Shown here: positions 8,739 to 17,735 of the stretch, piece by piece
How positions within the stretch are numbered: the first letter of the stretch is position 1
Layout: every line of letters begins with the position of its first letter
NCBI GenBank assembly: GCA_002328075.1
Contig: DCVT01000001.1
Location: 24,481 to 88,480 of the forward strand
Source: Anaerolineales bacterium UBA2181
Lineage (GTDB): Bacteria > Chloroflexota > Anaerolineae > Promineifilales > UBA4811
Direction of reading: 5' to 3'
Length of the DNA stretch: 64,000 bases
Position numbers and translations under genes: made by a program
The notes under the pieces: generated by a model
Seen by the model: the letters and a program-made list of their open reading frames with translations, nothing else
What the model was told of the DNA's origin: nothing
Database searches by the model: none

Positions 8739-9203
8739 TCAGGTATCTCTCACTCCCCAACCCAATGCTTCCGTGTCAACCGCTTGCAGCATGTGGGGTT
8801 GCAGCTCCACCAGGACTGCTTCCGCCTCGGCCGCCACCGTCCCGTCCGGCAGCCGGATTTCGCTGTGGACCACGGCTCTCCGGCCGCGCAGGTCCTTGAG
8901 ATGCCCCAGAATCCGCAGCGGGGTGCCCGTGGGCACTTGACGCCGGTACCTGGTTTCCAGCTTGAGGGTGACAAAGAAGCGTTGTTCATCATCGTCGGTC
9001 ATCACCGAACGACCGGCCGTCTCGTCCAGAATCGCCGCCGTGACTCCTCCGTGCACCACGCCCGGGTAACCCTGATAGACATCCGGTACGGTGTACTCGG
9101 CAACGACCTCGCCGGAGCCTGCGCTGTGAAACTCCATCTTGAGTCCGACCGGGTTCTGGCGGCCGCAGATAAAGCAGTGATTCGAGGTTGGCTGTCTTCT
9201 CAT
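8739..9203 (-). CDS. PaaI-type hotdog thioesterase
   Basis: 154 residues of the hotdog-fold acyl-CoA thioesterase family: N-terminal CFICGRQNPVGLKM, the central GYPGVVHGGVTAAILDE segment with the catalytic-helix HGG, and a strand-rich C-terminal half. It would hydrolyse acyl-CoA thioesters in the cytoplasm; the substrate is not predictable. Its start ATG overlaps the stop of the preceding small gene by 4 bp (ATGA), so the two are translationally coupled. Confidence 0.88.
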   Translation of the reverse strand: MRRQPTSNHCFICGRQNPVGLKMEFHSAGSGEVVAEYTVPDVYQGYPGVVHGGVTAAILDETAGRSVMTDDDEQRFFVTLKLETRYRRQVPTGTPLRILGHLKDLRGRRAVVHSEIRLPDGTVAAEAEAVLVELQPHMLQAVDTEALGWGVRDT

Positions 9204-9541
9204 CGGTTGAACCCCACAGCTAAAACGTCATTCATGGGCCTAACCTCGCCGAACGGGCAGAGGACCCGGCAGTTGGCTCCGCGCCCCACGCACTGGTTCT
9301 CCCGGTCCTTGCCCTCGTCGGCGGTCGCGCTGGCGCTCACCCTGTCAACCACACCGTCAGCAACCGACGCCACGGCACGCCCGACTTGCTCCTCAGGCGC
9401 AGGCCACGTAAGCACCTGGTGCGCTACGGCCGCGGCTGTGTATGCCGGCGAGAACCTATCATTGAGCGGGACTCGGCTAGCGATCTCTCCCTCCAGCACT
9501 AACGTCTGCGGACCGGTAGCACCTATCCACTTTTGGGACAT
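9200..9541 (-). CDS. Hypothetical protein coupled to the thioesterase gene
   Basis: 113 residues if started at ATG 9541, which has a GAGGGG ribosome-binding site just upstream. The frame stays open further upstream to 9658 but without a better site. No domain, signal peptide or membrane segment is evident; it contains a few Cys (CVGRGANCRVLC). The ATGA overlap with the thioesterase start and its place between cofC and the thioesterase support it as a gene. Function unknown. Confidence 0.55.
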   Translation of the reverse strand: MSQKWIGATGPQTLVLEGEIASRVPLNDRFSPAYTAAAVAHQVLTWPAPEEQVGRAVASVADGVVDRVSASATADEGKDRENQCVGRGANCRVLCPFGEVRPMNDVLAVGFNR

Positions 9542-9641
9542 AGAGCCCCTCGGTTGGGTGCCATTCTCCGCTCTTCTGCCATGACCTATCCTACAACGTT
9601 CAAGCACGGATAGCAAGTATACCCGGTCCGGCGCCGTGGAG

Positions 9642-10310
9642 TCAACTGGTTGCTTCACCGGCCGGGTGCCGGCCGGCGACAGCGCAGATATCCGGCCCGG
9701 CGGGGTGATGCGCGCTCAGGCATTCAAGATCGGAAGGAACGTCCAGGTCCAGGGCCAGATGAGGGTGATGCACCGTCACACAGGCAAGACGGTGCGAGTA
9801 GCACTGCTCCCGGTGCATTCGGTAGCTATCCTCTCCATACTGGAATTCGATGCCGGGCGGCAGATGATAGGCCAACAGATTCGTCCCTTTGCCATGCCGA
9901 TCCGTCGCAACGATGAACCGCTTGCAGCCTGGTCCTGGGGTCTCTACCAGCGACAGGACCCACTCAACGTCTTCCGGCTGGAGCAACGGTAAATCAATGG
10001 GGACCACCATGGCAACCTGGGCGCCGCAGGCCAGCGCCTGCGCAGACGCCTGCTGCAGCGCCGGGTTCAATCCGGCCGGCTGGTCCTCGTGAACCGGTCG
10101 GCAACCCTGCTCCTGCGCCGCCTCCAGCGCCAGGGGGTCGGAACTGACCACTGCGATCTCTGCCAGCCCAGGGACCATTCGGAGGACATGAAGGGTTCTC
10201 TCCAAGAGCTGTCGACTCAGCGCCAGGCGGCCGGCAGGGGAAAGCACCGCTGCCAGACGGGTCTTGCTCCGCGCCAACTCCTTCACCGGAACGATGCCCC
10301 AGACCGTCAC
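9642..10310 (-). CDS. cofC: 2-phospho-L-lactate (phosphoenolpyruvate) guanylyltransferase, F420 biosynthesis
   Basis: 222 residues from GTG 10310. The GTG overlaps the cofD stop by 4 bp (GTGA), which decides the start over the longer open frame. N-terminal GIVPVKELARSKTRLA is the nucleotide-binding loop of CofC/FbiD, and VPIDLPLL plus TDRHGKGTNLL are further family motifs. The enzyme activates phospholactate or phosphoenolpyruvate with GTP for transfer by CofD to the deazaflavin Fo. Its pairing with cofD makes the assignment firm; which C3 acid is used cannot be read from sequence. Confidence 0.92.
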   Translation of the reverse strand: MTVWGIVPVKELARSKTRLAAVLSPAGRLALSRQLLERTLHVLRMVPGLAEIAVVSSDPLALEAAQEQGCRPVHEDQPAGLNPALQQASAQALACGAQVAMVVPIDLPLLQPEDVEWVLSLVETPGPGCKRFIVATDRHGKGTNLLAYHLPPGIEFQYGEDSYRMHREQCYSHRLACVTVHHPHLALDLDVPSDLECLSAHHPAGPDICAVAGRHPAGEATS

Positions 10311-11269
10311 CGGGCGCCTTTCTGATTCAGGTCGGGCCGCATCGATCCCACCCAGTCCAGGATGCACGACGCCAGTCCAATCCTGTCCGAGTCAGTGCGC
10401 ATCCAGGTGGAGGCCGGCAACGCAGCAATGCCCAGCGCTTCGATCGCCGGCGTCAGCGACTCATCCGCCTGGTCCAGAACCAAGCCAGATAACAGGCCGG
10501 CCCCGTACCACCGGGCGACCCCCAGTGGCGAGACTTCCATGCCCAGTTGGGCCATCATCTTGGCGGCCGGGCCCTTGACAGCCCGACCTCCGATGATGGG
10601 ACTGACCGCCACCACCATCCTTTGTCTGGATTCCAGCGCTTCCCTGACGGAAGACACGTTCAGGATCGGGGCCACGCTGACCAGGGGGTTGGACGGCGCA
10701 ATCAAGATCAGGTCGGCCATATCCAGAGCCTCAAGTACCTGACTCGAGGCAGCTGGTCGGGGTAGCGGAAGGATCACCTTCCGGACGGCGGGTTGCCATC
10801 GGCGGCGTACAAACCACTCTTGAAAAGACAGGACCCCCTCCGCCGTGTCGACCAAGGTAGGGGCAGGTTGGTCGGCCATGGGAAGCAATCGCTGTCGGAC
10901 TCCCAAAGCGTGGCACAGGTGGGCGGTTACCTGCGTCAGCGTCAGCCCGGCTGCCAACAACTCGGTCCGCGCCAGGTGGGTTCCCAGGTCTTGGTCGCCC
11001 AACCGAAACCAGGTAGAGCCGCGGTACCGGGCAACGCTCTCCATGGCGCCAAAGGAATCGCCCTTCACACCCCAACCAGAGTCCGGATCCGCCATTCCTG
11101 CCAGCGTGTACATGACGGTGTCCAGGTCGGGGCAGATCGTGAGACCGAGGTGGGTCAGGTCGTCACCAGTGTTCCCCAGGATGGTCAGCTCTTCCGGAGC
11201 CAATACCTGCGCCAGACCCCAGACAAGCTTGGCACCGCCAACTCCACCGGCGAGAACTGTGGTTCTCAT
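10307..11269 (-). CDS. cofD: CofD / FbiA phospholactyl (phosphoenolpyruvyl) transferase, F420 biosynthesis
   Basis: 320 residues. It starts with VLAGGVGGAKLVWGL and has NTGDDLTHLGL and DPDSGWGVKGDS, the substrate-binding loops of CofD. It transfers the activated C3 acid from the CofC product to the deazaflavin Fo, giving F420-0 or dehydro-F420-0. It is the first gene of a minus-strand series that continues through cofC toward the molybdenum hydroxylase genes. The F420-0 gamma-glutamyl ligase and Fo synthase are not in the window. Confidence 0.95.
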   Translation of the reverse strand: MRTTVLAGGVGGAKLVWGLAQVLAPEELTILGNTGDDLTHLGLTICPDLDTVMYTLAGMADPDSGWGVKGDSFGAMESVARYRGSTWFRLGDQDLGTHLARTELLAAGLTLTQVTAHLCHALGVRQRLLPMADQPAPTLVDTAEGVLSFQEWFVRRRWQPAVRKVILPLPRPAASSQVLEALDMADLILIAPSNPLVSVAPILNVSSVREALESRQRMVVAVSPIIGGRAVKGPAAKMMAQLGMEVSPLGVARWYGAGLLSGLVLDQADESLTPAIEALGIAALPASTWMRTDSDRIGLASCILDWVGSMRPDLNQKGAR

Positions 11270-11568
11270 TAGTTCCTAACGGGGCCGAAACCCCAACTGA
11301 GCGCTCGTATCTCCATCCGACGCAGAGTCCTTCCCGCAGTCGATTCAACGCCGATCAGCCTGCCGGAGCGCGCCCGTTCCTTCTGCCCGGAATTGTAGCC
11401 CATGCCGCGGTTGGTGGCAAAGCACCTTCGTGGGCTGAACACGCCCTGGAAGCATGAGCCTGCTAAACTGCCCTCTCTGTCCTATCAAGCACCGCAATGG
11501 AGACGCATCGACAGGACGGTCGGCCCCCACGTCGCACCCCCAAGCCATGTCTCTGGTACAATAACGCT
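11270..11568. other. Intergenic region between divergent cofD and methyltransferase
   Basis: About 300 bp between two divergently transcribed genes, so it should hold promoters for both. On the plus strand a TACAAT box at 11557-11562 lies directly before the methyltransferase GTG. No clear -35 box, operator or RNA gene was seen. Confidence 0.5.
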
Positions 11569-12636
11569 GTGGACGGCAGCACCTCTCAGTTTGTGTTCAC
11601 CGCCGCGCCGGAGGCAGCACTGGTTGCATTCCGGGAGATCCAGCGGGTCGACCCAAAGGCCCGTCTGCTGGATTGGCTGGCGCCCGGGATCGGCCGTGCA
11701 GCCACGGATCTAGAGTGGGACCGGTTGGCAGCCACGCTGAGACGGCGGCCGCCCCTGTTCGTGCGCCACGTGTGCCCGGTCCAGGTGACGGTCCGGTTGG
11801 CAGGATCCCGGCAGGATCTAGACCTGTTGTCGGATGCGGCCGCTACGCTGAAGCCCTCTTTGAATCCATCCCTCTCGTTCTCGGTCCAGACCCGAATCCT
11901 GGCGGACCAAACCGTGTACGGCCGGTTCAACGTGAACGAGCGTCTGGCGGCCGTCCTGAGTGCAGACGGGGCAGCGATCGACGTGCGCCAACCGGCTCAG
12001 GTCCTTTCGGTGGTTTGCACGCTAGACCAGGGTTACCTGGGTCTCTCTCAGACGGCAGACAACCTCAGTGATTGGGCAGGGGGCGAGCGACGGTTCAAAC
12101 GCGAGCAGGGACAGGTCAGCCGTTCCGAGTTCAAGCTGCTGGAAGCCATGGAGCTGTTCGGGCTAGAGTTTCCCAGCGGTGGGCAGGGCTTGGACCTGGG
12201 CGCTGCGCCGGGAGGGTGGACCCGGGTGATGCGGCGCCACGCCATGCGGGTGGTGGCTGTCGATCCGGCGCAGCTGCACCCGATTCTGGCTTCGGACCCG
12301 GTTGTGGAACACGTGCGTCAACTGGCGCACAGCTTCCTGACCAACCCGAGATACGCCGATTTGCGGTTCGACGTGATCCTGAGTGACGCGCGGATGGATG
12401 CACGAGATTCCGCCCGGCTCATGGTGATGGCCGCCGACCGCTTGCGCCGTGATGGCTGGGCCCTGGTAACCCTCAAGTTGCCGCAACGGGACATGGCCGA
12501 GATCGCGATTCGGGCGATTCGCATCCTTCGTCCGCGTTACTTTGTGGTCGGCGCGCGGCAACTCTTTCATGACCGTTCAGAAATCACGGTAGCCCTCACG
12601 TTGCGCGGCGCAGCGCCCAACCGCACTGGGCCGTAG
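11569..12636 (+). CDS. FtsJ/RlmM-like SAM-dependent RNA methyltransferase
   Basis: 355 residues from GTG 11569. The C-terminal half is an FtsJ-type methyltransferase: SRSEFKLLEA (first catalytic-motif Lys), SAM-binding DLGAAPGGWTRVM, a conserved acidic DVILSDAR segment and TLKLPQ. The N-terminal half resembles the region before the catalytic domain in RlmM (23S rRNA C2498 2'-O-methyltransferase). Substrate specificity is inferred only. A longer open frame to 11497 exists, but TACAAT at 11557-11562 would place the transcript start near the GTG, suggesting a leaderless message. It is transcribed away from cofD. Confidence 0.8.
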   Translation: MDGSTSQFVFTAAPEAALVAFREIQRVDPKARLLDWLAPGIGRAATDLEWDRLAATLRRRPPLFVRHVCPVQVTVRLAGSRQDLDLLSDAAATLKPSLNPSLSFSVQTRILADQTVYGRFNVNERLAAVLSADGAAIDVRQPAQVLSVVCTLDQGYLGLSQTADNLSDWAGGERRFKREQGQVSRSEFKLLEAMELFGLEFPSGGQGLDLGAAPGGWTRVMRRHAMRVVAVDPAQLHPILASDPVVEHVRQLAHSFLTNPRYADLRFDVILSDARMDARDSARLMVMAADRLRRDGWALVTLKLPQRDMAEIAIRAIRILRPRYFVVGARQLFHDRSEITVALTLRGAAPNRTGP

Positions 12637-12840
12637 GTTGGGTCCCGCCACGAGCTTTGGGCGCCCGGCCGGACGAAGGGACTGGGACACAACGGCCGGG
12701 AAATGGTGGGGCATCTGTGCAGCAACGCGCGGAGGATGAGCGTCAGCCGGCCACGGTTACCTCGTGCCGTCCCTATCTCGGCCAACCGTGGGCGTTCCCA
12801 TCGCAATATGGCGAAACGCGGTGGCGGTCGTGTCTGCATA

Positions 12841-12869
12841 TTGCGCGGTCGGTACAATCATGCCATAAT
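12841..12869 (+). promoter_or_regulatory. Putative promoter of the Fur-family gene
   Basis: TTGCGC at 12841-12846 and CATAAT at 12864-12869 with a 17-bp spacer, 37 bp before the ATG. A second TACAAT at 12853-12858 overlaps. The boxes are imperfect, so this is a moderate call. Confidence 0.45.
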
Positions 12870-12906
12870 ACCGGTGACGGCGCCGCGATGGTAAGCAGGG
12901 TGGCTC

Positions 12907-13365
12907 ATGTCGTGTGAAGAGACGTTTGCGCAACAGCTCCGGGAGCGGGGATTCCGTCTGACTCCCCAACGCGAGATGGTCCTGGCGGTGTTGCACCAGA
13001 CGGAGGGGTTGGTGACGGCCGAGGCCATCCATCAGCAGGTGCGGCACATCAGTTCCGCGGTGGACATATCAACGGTCTATCGAACGCTGGATCTGTTGAC
13101 TGAGCTGCAGATGATCTCTATGTTGGATCTTGGTGACGGACAGCGTCGCTACGAATTTGTCGGCAGGTCTGCGCTCCATCATCATCTCCTGTGCAATCGA
13201 TGCGGGGGGCTTACGCGCGTGGATGCGTCTCAACTGCAGCTCCTGTCGGATCACATCCAGCGCGAGTTTAACTTTGAGGTGGATCTGGGTTCAATGACCT
13301 TTCGCGGCCTGTGCGGGAATTGCGCGGCGAACCCTCCAGGGGGGCATTCAGCCCACACCGAGTAG
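12907..13365 (+). CDS. Fur-family metal- or peroxide-responsive repressor
   Basis: 152 residues. N-terminal winged helix (RGFRLTPQREMVLAVL, then STVYRTLDLL recognition region) and C-terminal dimerisation/metal domain (HHHLLCNRCGGL, later CGNC). The two CxxC pairs would bind structural zinc and the HHH segment fits a regulatory metal site. Fur, Zur and PerR cannot be separated by eye. It is followed 6 bp later by pcm on the same strand, so the two are probably one transcript; no iron-uptake target is adjacent. Confidence 0.9.
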   Translation: MSCEETFAQQLRERGFRLTPQREMVLAVLHQTEGLVTAEAIHQQVRHISSAVDISTVYRTLDLLTELQMISMLDLGDGQRRYEFVGRSALHHHLLCNRCGGLTRVDASQLQLLSDHIQREFNFEVDLGSMTFRGLCGNCAANPPGGHSAHTE

Positions 13366-13371
13366 CCATCT

Positions 13372-14058
13372 ATGTCCAAACCGACCCCGGACCTGGACGC
13401 GCTGCGCCTCAAGATGGTTCAGGACCAACTTGGCCGCCGCGACATCACCGACCCGAGGGTTTTGGAGGCTATGCGAACGGTGCCCCGCCACCTGTTTGTG
13501 CCGCAGGATTTGGTGCACATGGCTTACTGGGACGGGCCATTGGCTATCGGCGAGGGACAGACCATCTCGCAACCCTACATCGTGGCACTCATGACTCAAC
13601 TTATGCACTTGCAGGGTGACGAGAAGGTGTTGGAGATAGGATGTGGGTCCGGATATCAGGCGGCCGTGTTGGCTTTATTGGCCCGATCTGTGTTGACCAT
13701 TGAGCGTCATGCGGTGCTGGCAGACCGGGCCCGGGAACGGCTAAAGGCCTTGGGGTATGACAACGTGCGCGTGCACATCGGAGACGGAAGCGTCGGGATG
13801 CCGGCCGAAGCTCCGTTTGACGGGATCCTCATCACCGCTGGCGCGCCAGATATTCCGCTGACACTCAAGGAGCAGGTGGCTCCTGGAGGCCGAATCGTGG
13901 CCCCGGTAGGCAGGCTGGACAACCAGGTGCTGGAGGTGCTCGAACATCGCGGCCGAACCTGGCATGTCGAGCGATCGATCCCGGTCATGTTTGTGCCTTT
14001 GATCGGCGTCCACGGCTGGGATGAGAGGGAGTATGACCGTGGACGATGGTTTACCTAA
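13372..14058 (+). CDS. pcm: Protein-L-isoaspartate O-methyltransferase
   Basis: 228 residues. Repairs isoaspartyl residues by SAM-dependent methylation. Visible features: the N-terminal MVQDQLGRRDITDPRVLEAM, the substrate loop GEGQTISQPYIVALM, the SAM site VLEIGCGSGYQAAVLA, and GGRIVAPVG. Full family length. It follows the Fur-family gene at 6 bp and converges with the M16 peptidase gene, leaving only 6 bp between the two stop codons. Confidence 0.95.
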   Translation: MSKPTPDLDALRLKMVQDQLGRRDITDPRVLEAMRTVPRHLFVPQDLVHMAYWDGPLAIGEGQTISQPYIVALMTQLMHLQGDEKVLEIGCGSGYQAAVLALLARSVLTIERHAVLADRARERLKALGYDNVRVHIGDGSVGMPAEAPFDGILITAGAPDIPLTLKEQVAPGGRIVAPVGRLDNQVLEVLEHRGRTWHVERSIPVMFVPLIGVHGWDEREYDRGRWFT

Positions 14059-14064
14059 CTTGAG

Positions 14065-15387
14065 TCAGGCAGCCGCCTCGGGCCCGGCAACTGCCAGGGC
14101 GTAGCGGTCCGCATCCAAGTACTTACGGACTGCTGCCTGGATCTGCTCAGCGGTTATCTCGCGCATCATATCGGGGTATCGCTGCAGGTAATCCAGGCCA
14201 AGGTTGTACATCTCCATGGTCAACAGCAGCGATGACACTCCATCGTTGGTCTCCAGGTCAAGTGGCAACGAGCCGACAAGAAAGCTCTGGTTATCGGCCA
14301 GCTCTTCGGCCGGCACAATATCGTCCTGCATCCTACGGACCTGGTCGCGGATGCTGGCAACCGCGCGCGAGACATTGTCCGGGCTGACGCCGGCTGTCAC
14401 GAACCAGGGTGCCGGTCCGGGGGCTACCCTCAATACGCTGTAGGCGTAATAGGCCAGACCCTGACGGTCACGCACCTCGCTGCCCAACCGGCCCATCAAA
14501 CCAAATACGCCCAGGATGGTGTTAGCCAAACGAGCTGCTCGATAGTCTGGGTCCGAACGGCATGGCCCTGGTGCACCCAGCACAAGGCCCGACTGGCTCT
14601 TTCCCGGCACAAAAGCGTGCTTCTCGTGGGCAGCAGTCAGGGGTTGCAGCGGCGGCAAACTGAGCTGCGAGTCGGGCGCGCCCGGAGCGGCCGACCAACG
14701 ACCCAGCGTGGCTTCCAGCTTCTTCAACACCTCCCCTGCCCGCACGTCGCCGACAACCACGATGATCATTCGCCGCGGACCGTAGTAGCGATGGTGAAAG
14801 TTGACAATATCCCGGCGAGTGATGGCACTCACGGTATCGACGGAGCCGGCGGGGTTGCGGCTGTACAGGTGTTCCGCCGGGTAGGCAAGCTTGAGGAAAT
14901 CGTTCATCGACACATGGCGGGTGTCGTGCGCCTGGATCTGCAGCCCGGTGATGATCTCGCCGCGCAGCTTTCGGATCTGGTCGGCCGGAAAAGCTGGCGT
15001 GTACAAAGCGTCTCGCAGCAGGTCCAACAGCAGGTCCAGATCCTCAACCAGGCACTGACCAGAAAAGGTGGTCGCGTGCGAACCGGCGCCAAAGGCCAGG
15101 CTGGCTCCTACTGACTCCAGAGCCTCGAAAACCTGGGCAAAAGTCCGCTGACCCGCACCGCGCATAAGCGCCGCGGCGGTAAAGCCAGCCAGACCCTCTT
15201 TTGAGGGTTGTGTGTTAATGGATCCGACTTGAAGCGCCCCAACCACTGACACCGTGGGTACGACATGGTTTTCGCGCACCAGCACTACGATTCCGTTGGG
15301 CAACTCGTGTCGCACGACGTCCTGCGGACCGGGAACGGATTGTGGCCGTTGGTTTTCAGCGACGCGGATCATCTTTCTCCTGGTCAA
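14065..15387 (-). CDS. M16 family peptidase-like protein, non-catalytic partner
   Basis: 440 residues with the M16 (pitrilysin/processing-peptidase) fold: LPNGIVVLVRENH at the start, RRDIVNFHHRYYGPRRMIIVVVGDV in the middle, and the second half with RQGLAYYAYSVLR. The HxxEH zinc site is missing (the equivalent position reads GLAGFTAAAL), so it should be the inactive subunit that pairs with the catalytic gene just upstream, as in bacterial M16B heterodimers. 58 bp separates the two genes. Target peptides unknown. Confidence 0.9.
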   Translation of the reverse strand: MTRRKMIRVAENQRPQSVPGPQDVVRHELPNGIVVLVRENHVVPTVSVVGALQVGSINTQPSKEGLAGFTAAALMRGAGQRTFAQVFEALESVGASLAFGAGSHATTFSGQCLVEDLDLLLDLLRDALYTPAFPADQIRKLRGEIITGLQIQAHDTRHVSMNDFLKLAYPAEHLYSRNPAGSVDTVSAITRRDIVNFHHRYYGPRRMIIVVVGDVRAGEVLKKLEATLGRWSAAPGAPDSQLSLPPLQPLTAAHEKHAFVPGKSQSGLVLGAPGPCRSDPDYRAARLANTILGVFGLMGRLGSEVRDRQGLAYYAYSVLRVAPGPAPWFVTAGVSPDNVSRAVASIRDQVRRMQDDIVPAEELADNQSFLVGSLPLDLETNDGVSSLLLTMEMYNLGLDYLQRYPDMMREITAEQIQAAVRKYLDADRYALAVAGPEAAA

Positions 15388-15445
15388 TAGGTGTATTCAC
15401 ATGGTCGCGGCAGGCAGCCGCATTGGCGGCTGTCGCATCGATAGT

Positions 15446-16777
15446 TCATCGGCCGGGAATGTACCTGCCAACCGTGCGGCGTCTTCGATCCAAGTATCGA
15501 GCGGCCACACGGGCAACGTCGTCCAGCGTGACCCCTTGGAGGTTGTCCAGATAGCCTCCAAACCAGGTGTGGGATCCCGCAACAACTTGGCTCAAACCCA
15601 GCCAGGATCCCTGATCGGTCACGCTGTCGCTGCCAAACGCAAAAGACGCTTTGGCTCGTTTAATAGCGCACGCCAATTCTGTCTCGGTCACCGGATGGCT
15701 CTCAAGGAGTCGTGCTATTTCGGCATCGATGGCCGACTCCACCAGATCCAGCCTCTCAATCGGAGAGCGGTTCCGGCCGCGTTCTGGAGCACGCACGGTG
15801 GCGGAGATGCTGTATAGTGCCGGATCGATGCTGGGTGACAAGCCGCCATCCACTCCTGCTGCAAGTTCGGTCTCCACCAGCGCCTTGTACAAGCGCGAGC
15901 TCTTGTTGGTGGTGCTGCCGCCTGCTACGCCGTCCGAATCCCCCAACAGCGCAGAACCGAGCACGACGAGAGGGAAATAGTCCGGGTCGCTGACGTTGGG
16001 TGCCCGATACGACATGAGCAAGTAGGCCGTGTCGCCATCTCCTTCCACGTTCACTCGCCGTTCTCCACGCTGTTCAGGTTCGTGACTGTTCACAGGCCGG
16101 ATGGTCGGGCCGCGCTCCAGCCGCCCAAACCGCTCCTCGACCTGCGCCAACATCCGTTCCCCATTCAGGTCGCCTGCCACAACGACTACGGCATTGCCGG
16201 GGCAGTAATAGGAACGGTAATGCCGGTACAGGTCTTCGCGGGTGATGGTCTCCAGGTCCGCCATATTGCCGATGACAGTATGGTGGTAGGGATGCACTCG
16301 GAAAGCGGCCGCCCGGACCTCTTCTGACAGCAGAAAGGTGGGATGGTTCTCCAACCCCTGACGTTCGGAAATGATGACGGTACGCTCAGCCTCCACCTCA
16401 GCGGGATCGAACAGCGAATTTTGCATACGGTCAGCCTCAATCACCAGACTCAAACCTATGTCGGACGCCGACATCGTCTGATAATAGGCTGTGAAATCGA
16501 ACGATGTATACGCGTTCCACTGACCTCCCAATCGGGCAAGGGCCCGGTCGAGCTCACCGGACGGAAAGGTCGGGGTGCCCTTGAACATCATATGCTCGGT
16601 CCAGTGAGAGATGCCCGTAATGCCAGATGCCTCGTTGCGACTACCAACCCGGTAGTAGATCCAAAAAGTGGCAACCGGGGCGTGGTGCATCTCACGGATG
16701 AGAACGGTCAGGCCGTTCTCCAGAACGGTGCAGCTGGTCTGGTGTTGATCCATAAATTCTCCCATGCCGGCACACAT
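15446..16777 (-). CDS. M16 family zinc metallopeptidase, catalytic subunit
   Basis: 443 residues. The inverted zinc motif HWTEH (in GISHWTEHMMFKGT, about residue 57) and the downstream Glu in EVEAERTVIISE form the M16 active site. The C-terminal half carries the second M16 domain. No signal peptide is seen, so it probably acts in the cytoplasm on small peptides. ATG codons at residues 1, 5 and 9 are possible starts; the one at residue 9 gives the usual family start. It is the first gene of a pair with the non-catalytic partner. Confidence 0.92.
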   Translation of the reverse strand: MCAGMGEFMDQHQTSCTVLENGLTVLIREMHHAPVATFWIYYRVGSRNEASGITGISHWTEHMMFKGTPTFPSGELDRALARLGGQWNAYTSFDFTAYYQTMSASDIGLSLVIEADRMQNSLFDPAEVEAERTVIISERQGLENHPTFLLSEEVRAAAFRVHPYHHTVIGNMADLETITREDLYRHYRSYYCPGNAVVVVAGDLNGERMLAQVEERFGRLERGPTIRPVNSHEPEQRGERRVNVEGDGDTAYLLMSYRAPNVSDPDYFPLVVLGSALLGDSDGVAGGSTTNKSSRLYKALVETELAAGVDGGLSPSIDPALYSISATVRAPERGRNRSPIERLDLVESAIDAEIARLLESHPVTETELACAIKRAKASFAFGSDSVTDQGSWLGLSQVVAGSHTWFGGYLDNLQGVTLDDVARVAARYLDRRRRTVGRYIPGR

Positions 16778-16866
16778 GCTCCGGCAGATTATACTGGCTG
16801 GAAACCGGTCGGCAAGAGACGTGTTCAGTTAAGAGCCGAGAGGGCACAGCCCGTGGGCAGTCCCCA

Positions 16867-17712
16867 TCAAAGGATGCCGAACCGAAGAAGAAAGTGAATC
16901 ACAATCAGCGCGGTGCCCAGCAGAAAAGCCACCACCGCCAGCCGCAGCCACCACTTGCTGGTCACAAAGGTCGGTACGGCGCCGGCCTCAACAGCAGCGA
17001 CTCTGGTCGTTGGCGGCGAAACTGGCAAAGTTGGCGAACGCATACGGTATTGGTCCAACACCTCGGCCGAAAGCTCTACATCCTCACGTTCGCTGCGTTC
17101 CAGGGCACCCAGGAGAAAGCCCAAAAGGCCCACGTTCTCCTTGGAGCGCATGTCAGCCGCCGCCTGGTATTGCCCGCCAAAGCTATCGACCAGCCCACCT
17201 TCGATGGCCTTCTCCACTCGCTGTACTCCCCAACCCGCTACCGAGTTCCGCACCTCGCGGGGGGCCAGCTGGTATACCCAGGCCGGAATGTCTCCGATCG
17301 CTGCCAGCACATCCACGGCCGGGGTGCCACGGAGCGATTCCGACGCAACCTCTCGGGGAGTGCCGGACGGGTGGTCGGCTGCCGGCGTCCGGGACGGGCC
17401 GGATTCGAGGTCCGGCAGCAGTTCCAGGTCCCGCAAAACCAGGTGGAATCGGGCAGCCTGCGAGGAAAAGCTCAGGTGTCCAGTTGCCCGTACAAGCTGT
17501 CCTTCAGCCAACTCGAAATCGGGCTTGACGTTACGAGCAACCTTGCAGCGGAGTGCGTAGCCGGCGTCCCGGAGGGTGAACTGAATGGGCCTTCCACCAC
17601 CCGTCCAGATGATCTGGCTGACCGTCCCGGTGGCAAACAGCAGCCCCAGGTCTAGTTGTGGCGGCAGCAGAGCAAAGAGCCGGGTGTTGATGTGGCTGAT
17701 CGGCATGTCCAT
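16867..17712 (-). CDS. Tail-anchored protein with an OB-fold-like domain
   Basis: 281 residues. Residues about 28-95 (VSQIIWTGGGRPIQFTLRDA through VRATGHLSFSS and FHLVLRDLELL) have the pattern of the tRNA-anti/OB fold at the start of exonuclease VII large subunit, but no nuclease domain follows. A charged middle part is followed by one C-terminal membrane span (residues about 255-278) with almost nothing behind it. This gives a cytoplasmic OB domain tethered to the membrane. No known family name recognised. It lies 23 bp behind the PKD-CAP gene on the same strand. Confidence 0.65.
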   Translation of the reverse strand: MDMPISHINTRLFALLPPQLDLGLLFATGTVSQIIWTGGGRPIQFTLRDAGYALRCKVARNVKPDFELAEGQLVRATGHLSFSSQAARFHLVLRDLELLPDLESGPSRTPAADHPSGTPREVASESLRGTPAVDVLAAIGDIPAWVYQLAPREVRNSVAGWGVQRVEKAIEGGLVDSFGGQYQAAADMRSKENVGLLGFLLGALERSEREDVELSAEVLDQYRMRSPTLPVSPPTTRVAAVEAGAVPTFVTSKWWLRLAVVAFLLGTALIVIHFLLRFGIL

Positions 17713-17735
17713 GGGGAATCACGTTGCCAAAACGC

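Noticed and set aside
11497..11568. Longer start (ATG 11497) for the methyltransferase
   Set aside because: The added residues are Arg/Pro-rich with no family likeness, and a -10 box sits between the two starts.
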